Positions 47,033 through 55,914 are shown, counted from the stretch's first letter. The stretch is DNA of 64,000 nt from Clostridia bacterium (GCA_017472575.1 JAFUPX010000017.1:26771-90770), one strand, 5' to 3'. A program made the numbers and translations. The notes: generated by a model from the sequence alone, not told the origin.

Positions 47033-47866
47033 TTATTCCTGTCCCTTTTTCTTACGGCTTCTTGAAATAAGCTTAACCTTATCTCTGTGAATTTTAAAGG
47101 GCGGAGCCTCGGAATCATTGAGCTTTACAAAAAGATTGCCTGTAATTAAATTAACGTCTGTAACCGTTCCGATACCGTCCTCCGTTTTAACGGTGGCTCC
47201 TACATTGGGTGTAAAGGAATTCAGATACTCGTAGGCATCCTGTTCGTATTTTAAGCAGCACATCAGTCTTCCGCAGCTGCCTGAAATTTTTGTAGGATTG
47301 AGAGAAAGACCCTGCTCCTTAGCCATTTTTATAGAAACCGGCTGAAAATCGCTGAGAAATCTCTTACAGCAGTAAGGCTGACCGCAAATACCGATACCTC
47401 CGAGCATTCGAGCCTCGTCTCTAACACCTATCTGCCTTAGCTCAATTCGAGTGTGGAATTTAGCAGCCAAATCCTTTACAAGCTCGCGGAAATCAACTCG
47501 GCCGTCCGATGTGAAGAAGAAAACTATTTTGCTCGCGTCAAAGGAATACTCAACCTCAACCAGCTTCATATCGAGCTTATGCTGAGCTATCATTTCCTCG
47601 CAAATCTTTAAGGCTTCAGCCTCCTTTTTGCGATTTTCCTCTTCTTTCTTCAAATCCTTAGCATCAGCTATGCGAATTAGCTTTTTTAGCGGTTTTACTA
47701 TATTATCATCTTCAACTGTGTGATTAGCTTCGCTAACGGTTCCGAATTCATTTCCTGCTGCTGTTTCAACAATTACCTTGTCTCCTACAGCAACCGTTTT
47801 TCCTGCAGGACTAAAATAATAACTCCGTCCCGCTTCCTTGAATTTTACCGAAATAACCTCTGTCAT
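47033..47866 (-). CDS. ricT: PSP1-domain protein RicT (YaaT)
   Basis: A 277-residue protein with the cysteine-rich PSP1 core GICGQPYCCKRFLSDF and SGSCGRLMCCLKYEQDAY. In Bacillus, RicT with RicA and RicF binds Fe-S clusters and affects RNase Y mRNA processing, biofilm and sporulation. The C terminus is lysine-rich. It lies 12 bp after holB, the conserved Firmicutes order. Confidence 0.93.
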   Translation of the reverse strand: MTEVISVKFKEAGRSYYFSPAGKTVAVGDKVIVETAAGNEFGTVSEANHTVEDDNIVKPLKKLIRIADAKDLKKEEENRKKEAEALKICEEMIAQHKLDMKLVEVEYSFDASKIVFFFTSDGRVDFRELVKDLAAKFHTRIELRQIGVRDEARMLGGIGICGQPYCCKRFLSDFQPVSIKMAKEQGLSLNPTKISGSCGRLMCCLKYEQDAYEYLNSFTPNVGATVKTEDGIGTVTDVNLITGNLFVKLNDSEAPPFKIHRDKVKLISRSRKKKGQE

Positions 47867-47878
47867 TTTTTCTCTCCG

Positions 47879-48817
47879 TTAATTTGAATTTTTTGCAATA
47901 TTTTCCGCCTTACAGCAAAGAGCGGAAAAGAGCAATGATAAATTTATATTAGTTATAAGGCTTTTTTCAAAGCCGCAAAGTGCATCATAAAATTCATAAA
48001 GACCTTTAAGCCTATAAGCCTTATCCCTGTTTTTTCTAATTTCTTCCGCGGTAAATGCTTTGATTTCTTTTAAGAATTCTCCAGCCAAAACACGGTTTTT
48101 CTCATACTTCGCGGTAATGCTGAGCATACCCAAATAATCTTCCTGAGATATCAGTGATACAAACTGCTTTGCATCCTGTCCTACAGAGTTATCACTCTCA
48201 CCGCAAAGCATTTGAATAGCAAGACCTATATTTCCCGAGGTTTCCTCCAAAGCGGTTTTTATTTCATTTTCAGCCAAACCTGTTTTGCTCTTTATATACT
48301 TTACCGAGTCGGACATATCGGGTACTGATAAACTAAAGCAAACGCATCTTGAAATAATTGTATCAAGTAGTGCCGCTTTAGACTGCGCAATAAGTATAAA
48401 GCAAACTCCTGCAGGCGGCTCCTCAAGCACCTTCAAAAAAGCATTCTGCGCTTGTTCGTTTAAAAGGTCTGCACCGTCAACTATGAAGAACTTTCTTGCC
48501 GCCATATGCGGCTTGATGTAGGCTCCCGCGCGAAGCGAGCGTATCTGAGCAACCGTTATGTTTTTCTTACCCTCCTCGGGAGAAACAACAATTATATCGG
48601 GATGTGAGCCGATTTCCGCTAAGTGGCAGTTTCTGCACACTCCGCAGGGCTTTTCTTTCTCACTGCATACCCCCGCCTTTGCAAGAAACATAGCAAGAGT
48701 ATGCTTGCCAAGCCCTTTATCACCGTCAATAATAACCGCGTGGGGAATACGGTCGGTCTCGATACAGCTTAAAACAGCTGTTTTAACACTGAAATTTCCC
48801 TCAAGCGGAAAACTCAT
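47879..48817 (-). CDS. holB: DNA polymerase III subunit delta prime
   Basis: A clamp-loader subunit of 312 residues. It has a P-loop-like GDKGLGKHTLA, the four-cysteine zinc module with CGVCRNCHLAEIGSHPD, and VLEEPPAGVCFILIA, the SRC-type region being IISRC. Its ATG overlaps the trpS stop (ATGA). ricT follows. Confidence 0.94.
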   Translation of the reverse strand: MSFPLEGNFSVKTAVLSCIETDRIPHAVIIDGDKGLGKHTLAMFLAKAGVCSEKEKPCGVCRNCHLAEIGSHPDIIVVSPEEGKKNITVAQIRSLRAGAYIKPHMAARKFFIVDGADLLNEQAQNAFLKVLEEPPAGVCFILIAQSKAALLDTIISRCVCFSLSVPDMSDSVKYIKSKTGLAENEIKTALEETSGNIGLAIQMLCGESDNSVGQDAKQFVSLISQEDYLGMLSITAKYEKNRVLAGEFLKEIKAFTAEEIRKNRDKAYRLKGLYEFYDALCGFEKSLITNINLSLLFSALCCKAENIAKNSN

Positions 48818-49824
48818 AACACAAATCCAACCTTTTTCATAGCTTTAAAGCAGGTTTTACGGGCAATTTTCTCTGCCTTTACTGCACCTTCCCTGTAGAG
48901 CCGCTCAAGCTCACCCTTATCGGCAATTATTTCATCATATCTCTGCTTTATGGGAGCTAACTCATCGGCAACAGCCTCTCCTACAGCCAACTTAAAGTCA
49001 CCGTAGCCCTTGCCGTCAAACTCTTTTTCGATTTCCTCTATACTGTTACCTGTAACAGCAGAGTAAATTCCGATAAGATTTGAAATACCGAGCTGTTCCT
49101 CGGAATATCTTACAGTGCCTAACGAATCGGTTACAGCTCGCTTAAACTTGCGGATTATATCATCCTTACTGTCAAGAATAGCTACCCACGAGTTAACATT
49201 CTCGTCCGACTTAGACATTTTTTTACTCGGATCCTGAAGCGACATTACTCTCGCTCCGGTTTTAGGAATATATGCGTCCGGCACAGTGAAAACATCACCG
49301 TAAATATGATTAAATCTTATTGCTATATCCCTTGCAATTTCAAGATGTTGCTTTTGATCCGCGCCAACGGGAACAAAATCCGGCTTATACAGAAGAATGT
49401 CTGCCGCCATTAAAGCAGGGTATGCAAAAAGACCGACATTTATATTGTCCGAGTGTTTTGCCGATTTATCCTTAAACTGAGTCATTCTCGACATTTCGCC
49501 AAACTGAGTATAACAGGACAGTATCCACGCAAGCTGGGCATGCTCAGGAACCTGAGACTGAATAAAAAGTGTACTTTTTTCAGGGTCTAATCCCAAAGCG
49601 AGCATTAAAGCAAAGGTTGAATTTATCTGCGCGCGAAGCTTAGCCGGCTCCTGACGGACGGTTATAGCGTGCAAATCGGCAACTGCATAGGTACAGTCAA
49701 ATTCCTCCTGCATATTCAACCAATTTTTAAGCGCACCGAGATAATTTCCGAGGGTTAACATTCCGCTCGGCTGAATACAGCTCAAAACCTTTTTCTTTTC
49801 AACATTTCCCTGTGTCTGACACAT
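48814..49824 (-). CDS. trpS: Tryptophanyl-tRNA synthetase
   Basis: Charges tRNA-Trp. The class Ic synthetase of 336 residues has the HIGH-like segment QPSGMLTLGNYLGAL, the KMSKS loop in SKKMSKSDEN and the tryptophan-site stretch VGADQKQHLEIARDIA. No T-box is visible in the 100-bp upstream gap. It heads a trpS-holB-ricT run, an order without obvious functional logic. Confidence 0.97.
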   Translation of the reverse strand: MCQTQGNVEKKKVLSCIQPSGMLTLGNYLGALKNWLNMQEEFDCTYAVADLHAITVRQEPAKLRAQINSTFALMLALGLDPEKSTLFIQSQVPEHAQLAWILSCYTQFGEMSRMTQFKDKSAKHSDNINVGLFAYPALMAADILLYKPDFVPVGADQKQHLEIARDIAIRFNHIYGDVFTVPDAYIPKTGARVMSLQDPSKKMSKSDENVNSWVAILDSKDDIIRKFKRAVTDSLGTVRYSEEQLGISNLIGIYSAVTGNSIEEIEKEFDGKGYGDFKLAVGEAVADELAPIKQRYDEIIADKGELERLYREGAVKAEKIARKTCFKAMKKVGFVL

Positions 49825-49894
49825 AAACCTTATGCCACCTCAAAATAATTATATATGTATTCATTTTAACACAATACATTTATTATTACAAGCA

Positions 49895-49926
49895 AAAAAG
49901 CGGCATTTTTACAAATGCCGCTTTAA
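49895..49926 (-). terminator. Terminator of the phosphoglycerate mutase-like gene
   Basis: AAAGCGGCATTT/AAATGCCGCTTT, a 12-bp perfect stem followed by TTTGC-rich sequence on the minus strand, just after the gene. Confidence 0.88.
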
Positions 49927-49927
49927 T

Positions 49928-51142
49928 TTACTTCTTTCCAAGTAATTTTTCCATAATATCGGGGCCGTGCTCAACGAAAATACCAGTTGAGGCAGCATTT
50001 TTCTCAGTAAAACTCTCTACACCTGAAAGCTCCTTACGGCTGTCATATATCAAATAAGGCACAGGTTCAGGAGAATGAGTCATAATATCCAGCGGTGTTG
50101 GATGATCGGGCATAATAAGTATACGGTAATCGTCTCTGCAGGAGTCAAGATAACTGATTATAGGCTTTAAAGCTCTGTTCTCTATGTACTCAATGGACTT
50201 TACTTTATTTTCAGCCTCTCCTCTGTGACCGCATTCGTCGGGAGCCTCAAAATGGAAGTAAACAAGGTCGGTACCGTTTTTGAAGGCTTCAATTCCAGCT
50301 TTTGCCTTGCCCTCGAAATTTGTATCGATATAGCCTGTAGCACCCTCAACCTCAGGGGTTTCCATTCCGGCGCAGATTCCTATTCCCTTAAGCAGGTCAA
50401 CCGCACTTACAACACATCCGGAAACACCGTTTTTCTCCTTGAAGTTCTGTAAAATGGGCTTTGTTCCCTCTCCCCATAGCCAGATGGAATTAGCCTCATT
50501 CAATCCCTTTGCTCTTCTTGCAATATTTACAGGGTGATCCTTTAAAATATCATAGCTTTTTTTCATTAATTCGATAAGCGGCGCCGCATTTTCACTTTTG
50601 CTCAAATGCTCCTTTATAACCTTACCGCTTATATCGTGAGGCGGGGTTAAATTGCCAAGGTCGGTAGTACCGTTATCTACTACAAGGCAATGGCGATAGC
50701 TTACACCGCTGTAAAATCTAAAAATATCGTTTCCAAGCTTTTCCTCTACGGTTGCGATTATCTGCTGTGCCTCGGCGGTTGAAATATCGCCGGCGCAGTA
50801 ATCAACCATTCTTTTATCCTCATAATTTTCTTCATCAGACAAGGTTACTATATTACAGCGAAGCGTTACATCGGTATCCTTTAAATCAATGCCTATAGAA
50901 GCCGCCTCCAAGGGAGAACGACCTGTATAGCAAACCTTTGGGTCATATCCCATAACCGAGAGATTTGCAACATCACTTCCGGGCTTAAGTCCCGAAGCTA
51001 CCGTTCTGCACATTCCAACCTCAGCTTTATTTGCAAGACTGTCAATTAAAGGCTTTTTGGCGCATTCCATAGGAGTTTTACCGCCCAAAGCAGGATTTGG
51101 AGTATCCGCCATACCGTCACATAAAAGAACCATATATTTCAT
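49928..51142 (-). CDS. Archaeal-type cofactor-independent phosphoglycerate mutase homologue
   Basis: A 404-residue alkaline-phosphatase-superfamily protein. MKYMVLLCDGMADTPNPALGG with LKPGSDVANLSVMGYDP are the metal/Ser active-site segments of the ApgM branch, and HFEAPDECGHRG and MPDHPTPL provide further metal ligands. In archaea this family isomerises phosphoglycerates. In several anaerobic bacteria members are annotated as probable homoserine kinases (ThrH-like), so the substrate is ambiguous. It stands alone between terminators. Confidence 0.87.
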   Translation of the reverse strand: MKYMVLLCDGMADTPNPALGGKTPMECAKKPLIDSLANKAEVGMCRTVASGLKPGSDVANLSVMGYDPKVCYTGRSPLEAASIGIDLKDTDVTLRCNIVTLSDEENYEDKRMVDYCAGDISTAEAQQIIATVEEKLGNDIFRFYSGVSYRHCLVVDNGTTDLGNLTPPHDISGKVIKEHLSKSENAAPLIELMKKSYDILKDHPVNIARRAKGLNEANSIWLWGEGTKPILQNFKEKNGVSGCVVSAVDLLKGIGICAGMETPEVEGATGYIDTNFEGKAKAGIEAFKNGTDLVYFHFEAPDECGHRGEAENKVKSIEYIENRALKPIISYLDSCRDDYRILIMPDHPTPLDIMTHSPEPVPYLIYDSRKELSGVESFTEKNAASTGIFVEHGPDIMEKLLGKK

Positions 51143-51266
51143 AATGAATTCACATCCGTTTAAATAATTTATTTTATTATATCAATTAAGTTTCTTATTG
51201 TAAAGAAAAAAGACTTTTAATTTCGTTAAAAATGGTTTATTATAATATAAAAGGAGGTTTAATACA

Positions 51267-51605
51267 ATGGCAAATAAAATCAGAATAACCGTTGGAGGAA
51301 TAAACTACTCCATTATGAGTGACGACAGCGAGGACTATTTAAAGGAAATTGGCAGAGAATTAGAGCTTAGGATGAATTATTTTGCCAAAAAGAATCCCTT
51401 TCTTTCCACTACTATGACGGCGGTATTAGCCGCCCTTGAGGGTTACGACAATGCTAAAAAAGCAAGGGCCGAAAACGAACAGCTAAAGGCTGAAATCAAC
51501 CGCCTTATTTCGGAGCTTGCAGTATTAAAATCACAAGCCGCTCCCAAGCATACAGCACAGAGCTTTTTGGATGAAGTATTAGACGATGCAGATGAAGAAC
51601 TCTAA
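51267..51605 (+). CDS. zapA: Cell division protein ZapA
   Basis: A small FtsZ-bundling protein, here 112 residues. The N-terminal domain (KIRITVGGINYSIMSDDSED) is followed by a long coiled coil (about 60-95). The ribosome site is AAAGGAGG. The last 20 bp overlap the U32 peptidase gene, an arrangement common in Clostridia. Confidence 0.9.
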   Translation: MANKIRITVGGINYSIMSDDSEDYLKEIGRELELRMNYFAKKNPFLSTTMTAVLAALEGYDNAKKARAENEQLKAEINRLISELAVLKSQAAPKHTAQSFLDEVLDDADEEL

Positions 51606-53646
51606 CCCCGAAATACTGGCTCCTTGCGGAAATGCCGAAATGTTAACAGCCGCCGTCCGAAGCGGAGCCGATGCGGTATACTTTGGGGCAAAGGCTTTTT
51701 CTGCCCGAAGAAACGCGGAGAATTTTGATAGCGAACAGCTCAAAGGTGCTGTTAAATACTGTAAAATAAGAGGAGTTAAGACCTATCTTACCCTTAATAT
51801 ACTTATTAAGGACAGCGAGATACTTAATGCTTTAAATTTAGCAAAGCAAGCCTACCTTGCCGGAATAGACGGTGTTATCCTTCAGGATTTAGGTCTTGCA
51901 GATTTAATACGCAAAAATATTCCTGAGCTTCCTCTTCATGCTTCAACTCAGATGTCCGTCCATTCCCCATCCGCTCTCGAGGAGCTTGCGGAAATGGGAT
52001 TTAAAAGAGTAGTTGTCTCCCGAGAAATGAGCAAAGAACAGCTTAGAAGTCTTTGCAAAAGGGCAAAAGAGCTTAATACAGAAGTTGAAGTCTTTGTTCA
52101 CGGTGCGCTTTGTATGTGCCTTTCGGGGCAATGTCTGCTCTCATCCTTTTTAGGCTCGCGAAGCGGAAACAGAGGGCTTTGCGCAGGTCCTTGCCGTCTG
52201 CCCTTTGCGGCAAAAAACGGAACAGGCTATGATTTAAGTCTTAAAGATTTATCCCTTATTGAGCACATAAGCGAATTATCCGATATGGGTGTTGTTTCGC
52301 TTAAAATTGAGGGTAGGATGAAGAGACCGGAATACGTTGCGGCGGCGGTAGATGCCTGCCGTAAAGCTGTAGACAACGGCTTTGCCGAAAAACAGAGCCT
52401 CGAAGTTCTAAAAAACATCTTTTCCCGCTCCGGCTTTACCGACGGATACTTTGAAAATATGTTAGGCAGAGATATGTTCGGTATCCGAACGAAAGAGGAT
52501 GTTCTCTCCTCAAACGATACCATCTCCTCACTGCATAATTTATACCGAAATGAAAGACAGTCGGTACGAATAACAGGCGTGGTCAATATTTTAAAGGATA
52601 AGGATATAACCCTTACTTTAAGTGACGGTATTAATACCGTAAGTATATCTGCTTCTAAACCAAGTCCGGCAATTTCAAAACCGACAGACCGCGAAAGTAT
52701 AGAGAAAAGCTTATCCAAGCTCGGCGGTACTCCATACATAATGACTACGCTTACCGTAAATCTTGATGACGGTCTGTTTGTTCCGGCGTCAGCTCTTAAT
52801 GAATTAAGAAGACGGGCTGTTGATGAGCTTAGTTTGGCAAGAAGTGAAATAAAGCGTCAGCCTTGCAATACCAATCTCCCTGAAATAGACAGCAACCGCT
52901 TAAAAATTCAGCAAACCTATGCCCGATTTGAAGCGGCTGAGCAAATTCCCGATAATTTAAGCGGAATATCAGCAATAATTTTCCCTCTTGAAAAGGACGG
53001 CTTTGACACTCTTCAAAAAGACAAAACGCTTATAGCCGATATACCGAGAGGAATTGTCAGCGAAACAGCAATTTTAAATCGTTTAATGCTTTTTAAAGAT
53101 TATGGCTTTACCGCCGCCCTATGCGGAAACTTAGCACTTATCCCTCTAATAAATCAAGCGGGACTTGATATAATTTTCGATACCGGAATGAATATTTATA
53201 ATTCTTATTCAGCAAACAAAGCAAAGGAAATGGGCGCTGTAAAGACAATGCTTTCAAGTGAAATTTTGCTGGATGATGCAAACAAACTTAACTCCCCCAT
53301 ACCAAAAGGTATTATTTCCTACGGAAAAATTCCGCTTATGATATTTAAAAACTGTCCGCTTAAAAACGGAACAGATTGCAAAGAATGCGACAAAAAAGGC
53401 TTTTTGACCGACCGTAAAAATACCCAGTTTCCCGTTCGTTGCCGAATGGGCTTCAGCGAGATGCTTAACAGCGTTCCTCTTTGGCTGGCAGACAGGAAAT
53501 CAGAGCTTTCCGAGCTTGATTTCACAGTGCTGTATTTTACAGACGAAACAAAGGAAGAAGCGGCATCCGTTATAAATGCCTACGAAAATAGCGAAGAAAG
53601 CCAAAAAAAATACACCCGCGGTCTTTTCTATCGGGGTGCAATGTAA
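51586..53646 (+). CDS. U32 family peptidase-like protein (tRNA/rRNA hydroxylation type)
   Basis: A 686-residue U32 protein. The N-terminal TIM-barrel-like region opens with NPEILAPCGNAEMLTAAVRS; the PS01276-type motif EVFVHGALCMCLSGQCLLSS near residue 170 contributes cysteines, with CAGPCR after it; a C-terminal DUF3656-like part follows. The size resembles E. coli RlhA, which hydroxylates 23S rRNA; shorter U32 relatives hydroxylate tRNA U34. Which RNA this one modifies is unknown. The start overlaps zapA, with either ATG of MQM possible. Confidence 0.88.
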   Translation: MQMKNSNPEILAPCGNAEMLTAAVRSGADAVYFGAKAFSARRNAENFDSEQLKGAVKYCKIRGVKTYLTLNILIKDSEILNALNLAKQAYLAGIDGVILQDLGLADLIRKNIPELPLHASTQMSVHSPSALEELAEMGFKRVVVSREMSKEQLRSLCKRAKELNTEVEVFVHGALCMCLSGQCLLSSFLGSRSGNRGLCAGPCRLPFAAKNGTGYDLSLKDLSLIEHISELSDMGVVSLKIEGRMKRPEYVAAAVDACRKAVDNGFAEKQSLEVLKNIFSRSGFTDGYFENMLGRDMFGIRTKEDVLSSNDTISSLHNLYRNERQSVRITGVVNILKDKDITLTLSDGINTVSISASKPSPAISKPTDRESIEKSLSKLGGTPYIMTTLTVNLDDGLFVPASALNELRRRAVDELSLARSEIKRQPCNTNLPEIDSNRLKIQQTYARFEAAEQIPDNLSGISAIIFPLEKDGFDTLQKDKTLIADIPRGIVSETAILNRLMLFKDYGFTAALCGNLALIPLINQAGLDIIFDTGMNIYNSYSANKAKEMGAVKTMLSSEILLDDANKLNSPIPKGIISYGKIPLMIFKNCPLKNGTDCKECDKKGFLTDRKNTQFPVRCRMGFSEMLNSVPLWLADRKSELSELDFTVLYFTDETKEEAASVINAYENSEESQKKYTRGLFYRGAM

Positions 53647-53652
53647 AGAAGA

Positions 53653-53684
53653 AAGACGGCTCCCTTGTAGGAGCCGTCTTTTAT
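53653..53684 (+). terminator. Terminator of the zapA-U32 operon
   Basis: AAGACGGCTCC/GGAGCCGTCTT 11-bp perfect stem followed by TTTATTT, six bases after the stop codon. Confidence 0.93.
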
Positions 53685-53743
53685 TTGCATTCACTTATAC
53701 TACAAACCGTCAGAGACAACTGTCCCTGCAAATATAAATCAAA

Positions 53744-53933
53744 GTCCCGCTCTGCCGTAATGTGCTTAAAATAACCTGCATATAGCAGGTGGGTGCCGGC
53801 TGCACGGTTTCGCGCTCCCTTCTTCCGAACTCGGCACAGCCGCGGGAGGTCTGCAATCCCGCCGTGCAAGCTTTGGCCCCTTTTAGAAAGGTTGTAGGGT
53901 TATATAAGTCACGGTCCGCGAACAGAGCAGGAC
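53744..53933 (-). ncRNA. ssrS: Probable 6S RNA
   Basis: A 190-nt minus-strand segment without coding character folds as a rod. The ends GTCCTGCTCTG and CAGAGCGGGAC form an 11-bp closing stem. A large internal opening follows, with GTTCGCGGAC on the 5' side and a small ACCTGC/GCAGGT hairpin on the 3' side, as in the 6S central bubble. A GC-rich apical arm (TGCACGG/CCGTGCA, with a GGAA loop) completes it. 6S RNA binds the housekeeping RNA polymerase. SRP RNA was considered, but its AGCA internal loop is absent. Confidence 0.68.
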
Positions 53934-53946
53934 AATAAAAACTATT

Positions 53947-54258
53947 TTATTTTTCGTCTATTTCAAAGAAGTCTTCAAGGCGGTCAACAAATGCGTCGGC
54001 AATGGTTTCATACTCATCATCGTCTTCAATTTCAAAGTAAAACTCCTCGCCGTTTTCCTCGCCTACCTTAACGATAACCAGCTCGCCGCTGTCCTCAAGC
54101 ATTTTCTTGGGGTCATCATATATAGGAAGTAATGCAAGATAGCGAGCCTCGTCGGTCTCGATAGCGTCAATTACCTCAAAATTATATTCCTTGCCGTCAT
54201 CATCAACGAGATTTATCAAATCAGGATTGTATTCTTCATTATTTATCTTTTCAGCCAT
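53947..54258 (-). CDS. DUF1292 acidic protein
   Basis: A 103-residue, strongly acidic protein (NLVDDDGKEYNFEVIDAIET, then YLALLPIYDD, VIVKVGEENGEEFYFEIEDD), typical of the DUF1292 (YrzB) family in Firmicutes, of unknown function. The ribosome site is GGAGG. The gene's 3' end overlaps the likely promoter of the 6S RNA. Confidence 0.88.
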   Translation of the reverse strand: MAEKINNEEYNPDLINLVDDDGKEYNFEVIDAIETDEARYLALLPIYDDPKKMLEDSGELVIVKVGEENGEEFYFEIEDDDEYETIADAFVDRLEDFFEIDEK

Positions 54259-54286
54259 TATTATACCTCCGTTTGTCTATATTTAT

Positions 54287-54315
54287 ATTTTACCCTTTAT
54301 ATTAATGCAAGTCAA
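54287..54315 (-). promoter_or_regulatory. Promoter of the DUF1292 gene
   Basis: Minus-strand TTGACT (54310-54315), 17-bp spacer, TAAAAT (54287-54292). Confidence 0.75.
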
Positions 54316-54393
54316 TAAAAAAAGCGTTTTAAAGCAAAAAATTTTAAAATTATGAACTAATTGTAAATTTAACTAATTTTTATCCACTTTCTA

Positions 54394-54422
54394 TTGACAA
54401 ATTGGTTATTATGCATTATAAT
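54394..54422 (+). promoter_or_regulatory. Perfect consensus promoter of the minigene-array transcript
   Basis: TTGACA (54394-54399), exactly 17 bp, TATAAT (54417-54422). The predicted start is near 54429. No gene of normal length lies downstream on this strand before a strong terminator. Confidence 0.88.
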
Positions 54423-54428
54423 AAAGCC

Positions 54429-54803
54429 AGAAAGAAACAAGGAGGGACGGTGATACCGTTGAAAACGGAAGCCCCGCCGAGAAAAGTTTCATAAAGAAAG
54501 TGGTGAGTCCAATGCGTTAGTAGGTTGTAAACGCAAAACTATAAAATATTATTTGGTGAGTCCAATGGGTTAAGTTCTCAGAACTAAAAAAATAAAAAAT
54601 TTAATATATAACCTTTATAAATAAATTAGATTTGGTGATAACTATGTTAGTCTATATCAGACATATCAAATAAAAATGAAGGGTGAGACCAATGTACAAT
54701 TAATAAAGGTAAGTTAAATTTTAATATAAAATTCCAATAAAAGTAATTTATAAACAAGATATAAATAAAAAGTCACGGCGAAAGGAGCGCCGTGACTTTG
54801 CTT
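54429..54803 (+). ncRNA. Short transcript with an array of tiny ribosome-site/minigene units
   Basis: About 375 nt between a perfect promoter and a strong terminator. GGAGG precedes a GTG-initiated 14-codon frame (54450-54494, MIPLKTEAPPRKVS). Then GGTGAGTCCAATG occurs twice (54502 and 54555), GGTGAGACCAATG once (54682) and GGTGATAACTATG once (54634). The frames after those ATGs are MR, MG, MYN and MLVYIRHIK, each ending in a stop. Short inverted repeats overlap several of them (GCGTT/AACGC; AGTTCT/AGAACT; GTCT/AGAC). The promoter, repeats and terminator are seen; function is unknown. It may be a regulatory RNA, a ribosome decoy, or a set of leader peptides. Confidence 0.6.
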
Positions 54804-54807
54804 TTTT
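54769..54807. terminator. Strong terminator ending the minigene transcript
   Basis: AAAGTCACGGCG/CGCCGTGACTTT, a 12-bp perfect stem, then GCTTTTTT on the plus strand. It can also end the convergent RluA-family gene. Confidence 0.92.
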
Positions 54808-55438
54808 ATTCAAAAATAAACTCAGGTTGTAAAGAAAACTCTTTTATTTCTTTTGTTCCGGGGTGAACAAACTTAATTTTGTACGCAAAAAGAGCCGGCT
54901 TGCTTCCCGTTTTAGCGCCGTACCGCCTGTCCCCGAAAAGGGGCATACCACGTGAAGCAAACTGCACCCTTATCTGGTGGGTTCTGCCTGTGTTAAGCCT
55001 GATTTTTAAAAGGCTAAGCGTTTCGCCCTCATATTCAAAGGTCTTTTCAACCCAATAATAAAGCGATGCTTCTTTTACTCCCTTTCTTTTTCGCTTTACC
55101 GCATAAACCTTATTTTTGCGACTGTCCTTAAAAAGCAGGTCAATAAGCTCGCCCTCGTTCTCCTCAGGCACTCCGCAAACAACCGCCTTATATTCCTTTA
55201 TAAAGGTTTTATCGGTTATCTGCCGATTAAGAGCGGCACAGGCATTTTTACTGAGAGCGTAAACAATAATTCCGCCTACTTCCCTGTCAAGCCGGTTAAT
55301 AGGGTAAATCTCCTCCCCTATCTGTTCTTTGAGCAGAGAAACCATATTTGCCCTATCGCACAAGTCGCCTTGAGAAAGAACACCTACAGGCTTTTTACAA
55401 ACAACAATATCTTTATCTCTATAAAGAATTTCTATCAT
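54806..55438 (-). CDS. RluA family RNA pseudouridine synthase
   Basis: A 210-residue RluA-type synthase without an S4 domain. The catalytic aspartate is in NRLDREVGG near residue 50; LNTGRTHQIRVQFASRG and PLFGDRRYG are further family motifs. It modifies an unspecified rRNA or tRNA uridine. The ATG overlaps the dCMP deaminase stop by 4 bp, so the two are cotranscribed. Confidence 0.92.
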   Translation of the reverse strand: MIEILYRDKDIVVCKKPVGVLSQGDLCDRANMVSLLKEQIGEEIYPINRLDREVGGIIVYALSKNACAALNRQITDKTFIKEYKAVVCGVPEENEGELIDLLFKDSRKNKVYAVKRKRKGVKEASLYYWVEKTFEYEGETLSLLKIRLNTGRTHQIRVQFASRGMPLFGDRRYGAKTGSKPALFAYKIKFVHPGTKEIKEFSLQPEFIFE

Positions 55439-55914
55439 AGCTTAAAGGAAATTTCCTTGTTTGAGGGGTTGTAAAGGCGGTATTTAACACCGGCGGTATC
55501 AAACATACGCTTTGAAGCGAGAACACTGTCCGACTCGGAATACTTATCGCACATATAAACAACCTCCGCTATACCCGACTGGATAATAGCTTTGGCGCAC
55601 TCATTGCAAGGAAAAAGGGTTGTATAGCATATACAGCCTCTTACATTGCCTGTGCCTGAATTTAAAATAGCGTTAAGCTCAGCATGGCATACATAAAGAT
55701 ATTTGGAGGCAAGACCCTCGCCATCCCTCTCCCAAGGGAATTCGTCATCATTACAGCAGCGCGGCATACCGTTATACCCTACCGACTGTATTCTGTTATC
55801 CTTGTTAACGATACAGGCTCCCACCTGTGTTGACGGATCCTTGCTCCGCATAGCCGAGAGCATAGCAATACTCATAAAATATTCATCCCAGCTAAGATAA
55901 TTATCTCTTTTCAT
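55435..55914 (-). CDS. dCMP deaminase (ComEB-like)
   Basis: A zinc-dependent deaminase converting dCMP to dUMP for thymidylate synthesis. In 159 residues it has the zinc motif HAELNAILN and PCNECAKAII, with YNGMPRCC near the N terminus. The start is ATG at 55914 behind GAGGTG; a GTG three codons upstream overlaps that site. It is followed by the RluA-family gene. Confidence 0.93.
   Translation of the reverse strand: MKRDNYLSWDEYFMSIAMLSAMRSKDPSTQVGACIVNKDNRIQSVGYNGMPRCCNDDEFPWERDGEGLASKYLYVCHAELNAILNSGTGNVRGCICYTTLFPCNECAKAIIQSGIAEVVYMCDKYSESDSVLASKRMFDTAGVKYRLYNPSNKEISFKL

Noticed and set aside
49825-49927. T-box leader upstream of trpS
   Set aside because: The gap is only about 100 bp and contains no T-box core; the hairpin there is the terminator of the upstream mutase gene.
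53681-53869. 62-codon minus-strand frame downstream of DUF1292
   Set aside because: It falls inside the folded 6S-like RNA, has no ribosome site and no recognisable protein pattern.
53744-53933. SRP RNA or RNase P RNA instead of 6S RNA
   Set aside because: A GGAA loop is present, but the SRP symmetric loop with AGCA is absent, and no RNase P core motifs were found.
54429-54803. CRISPR array reading of the GGTGAG repeats
   Set aside because: Repeats are only about 13 nt, spacing is irregular (53, 79 and 48 nt), spacers are AT-rich, and no cas genes are present.
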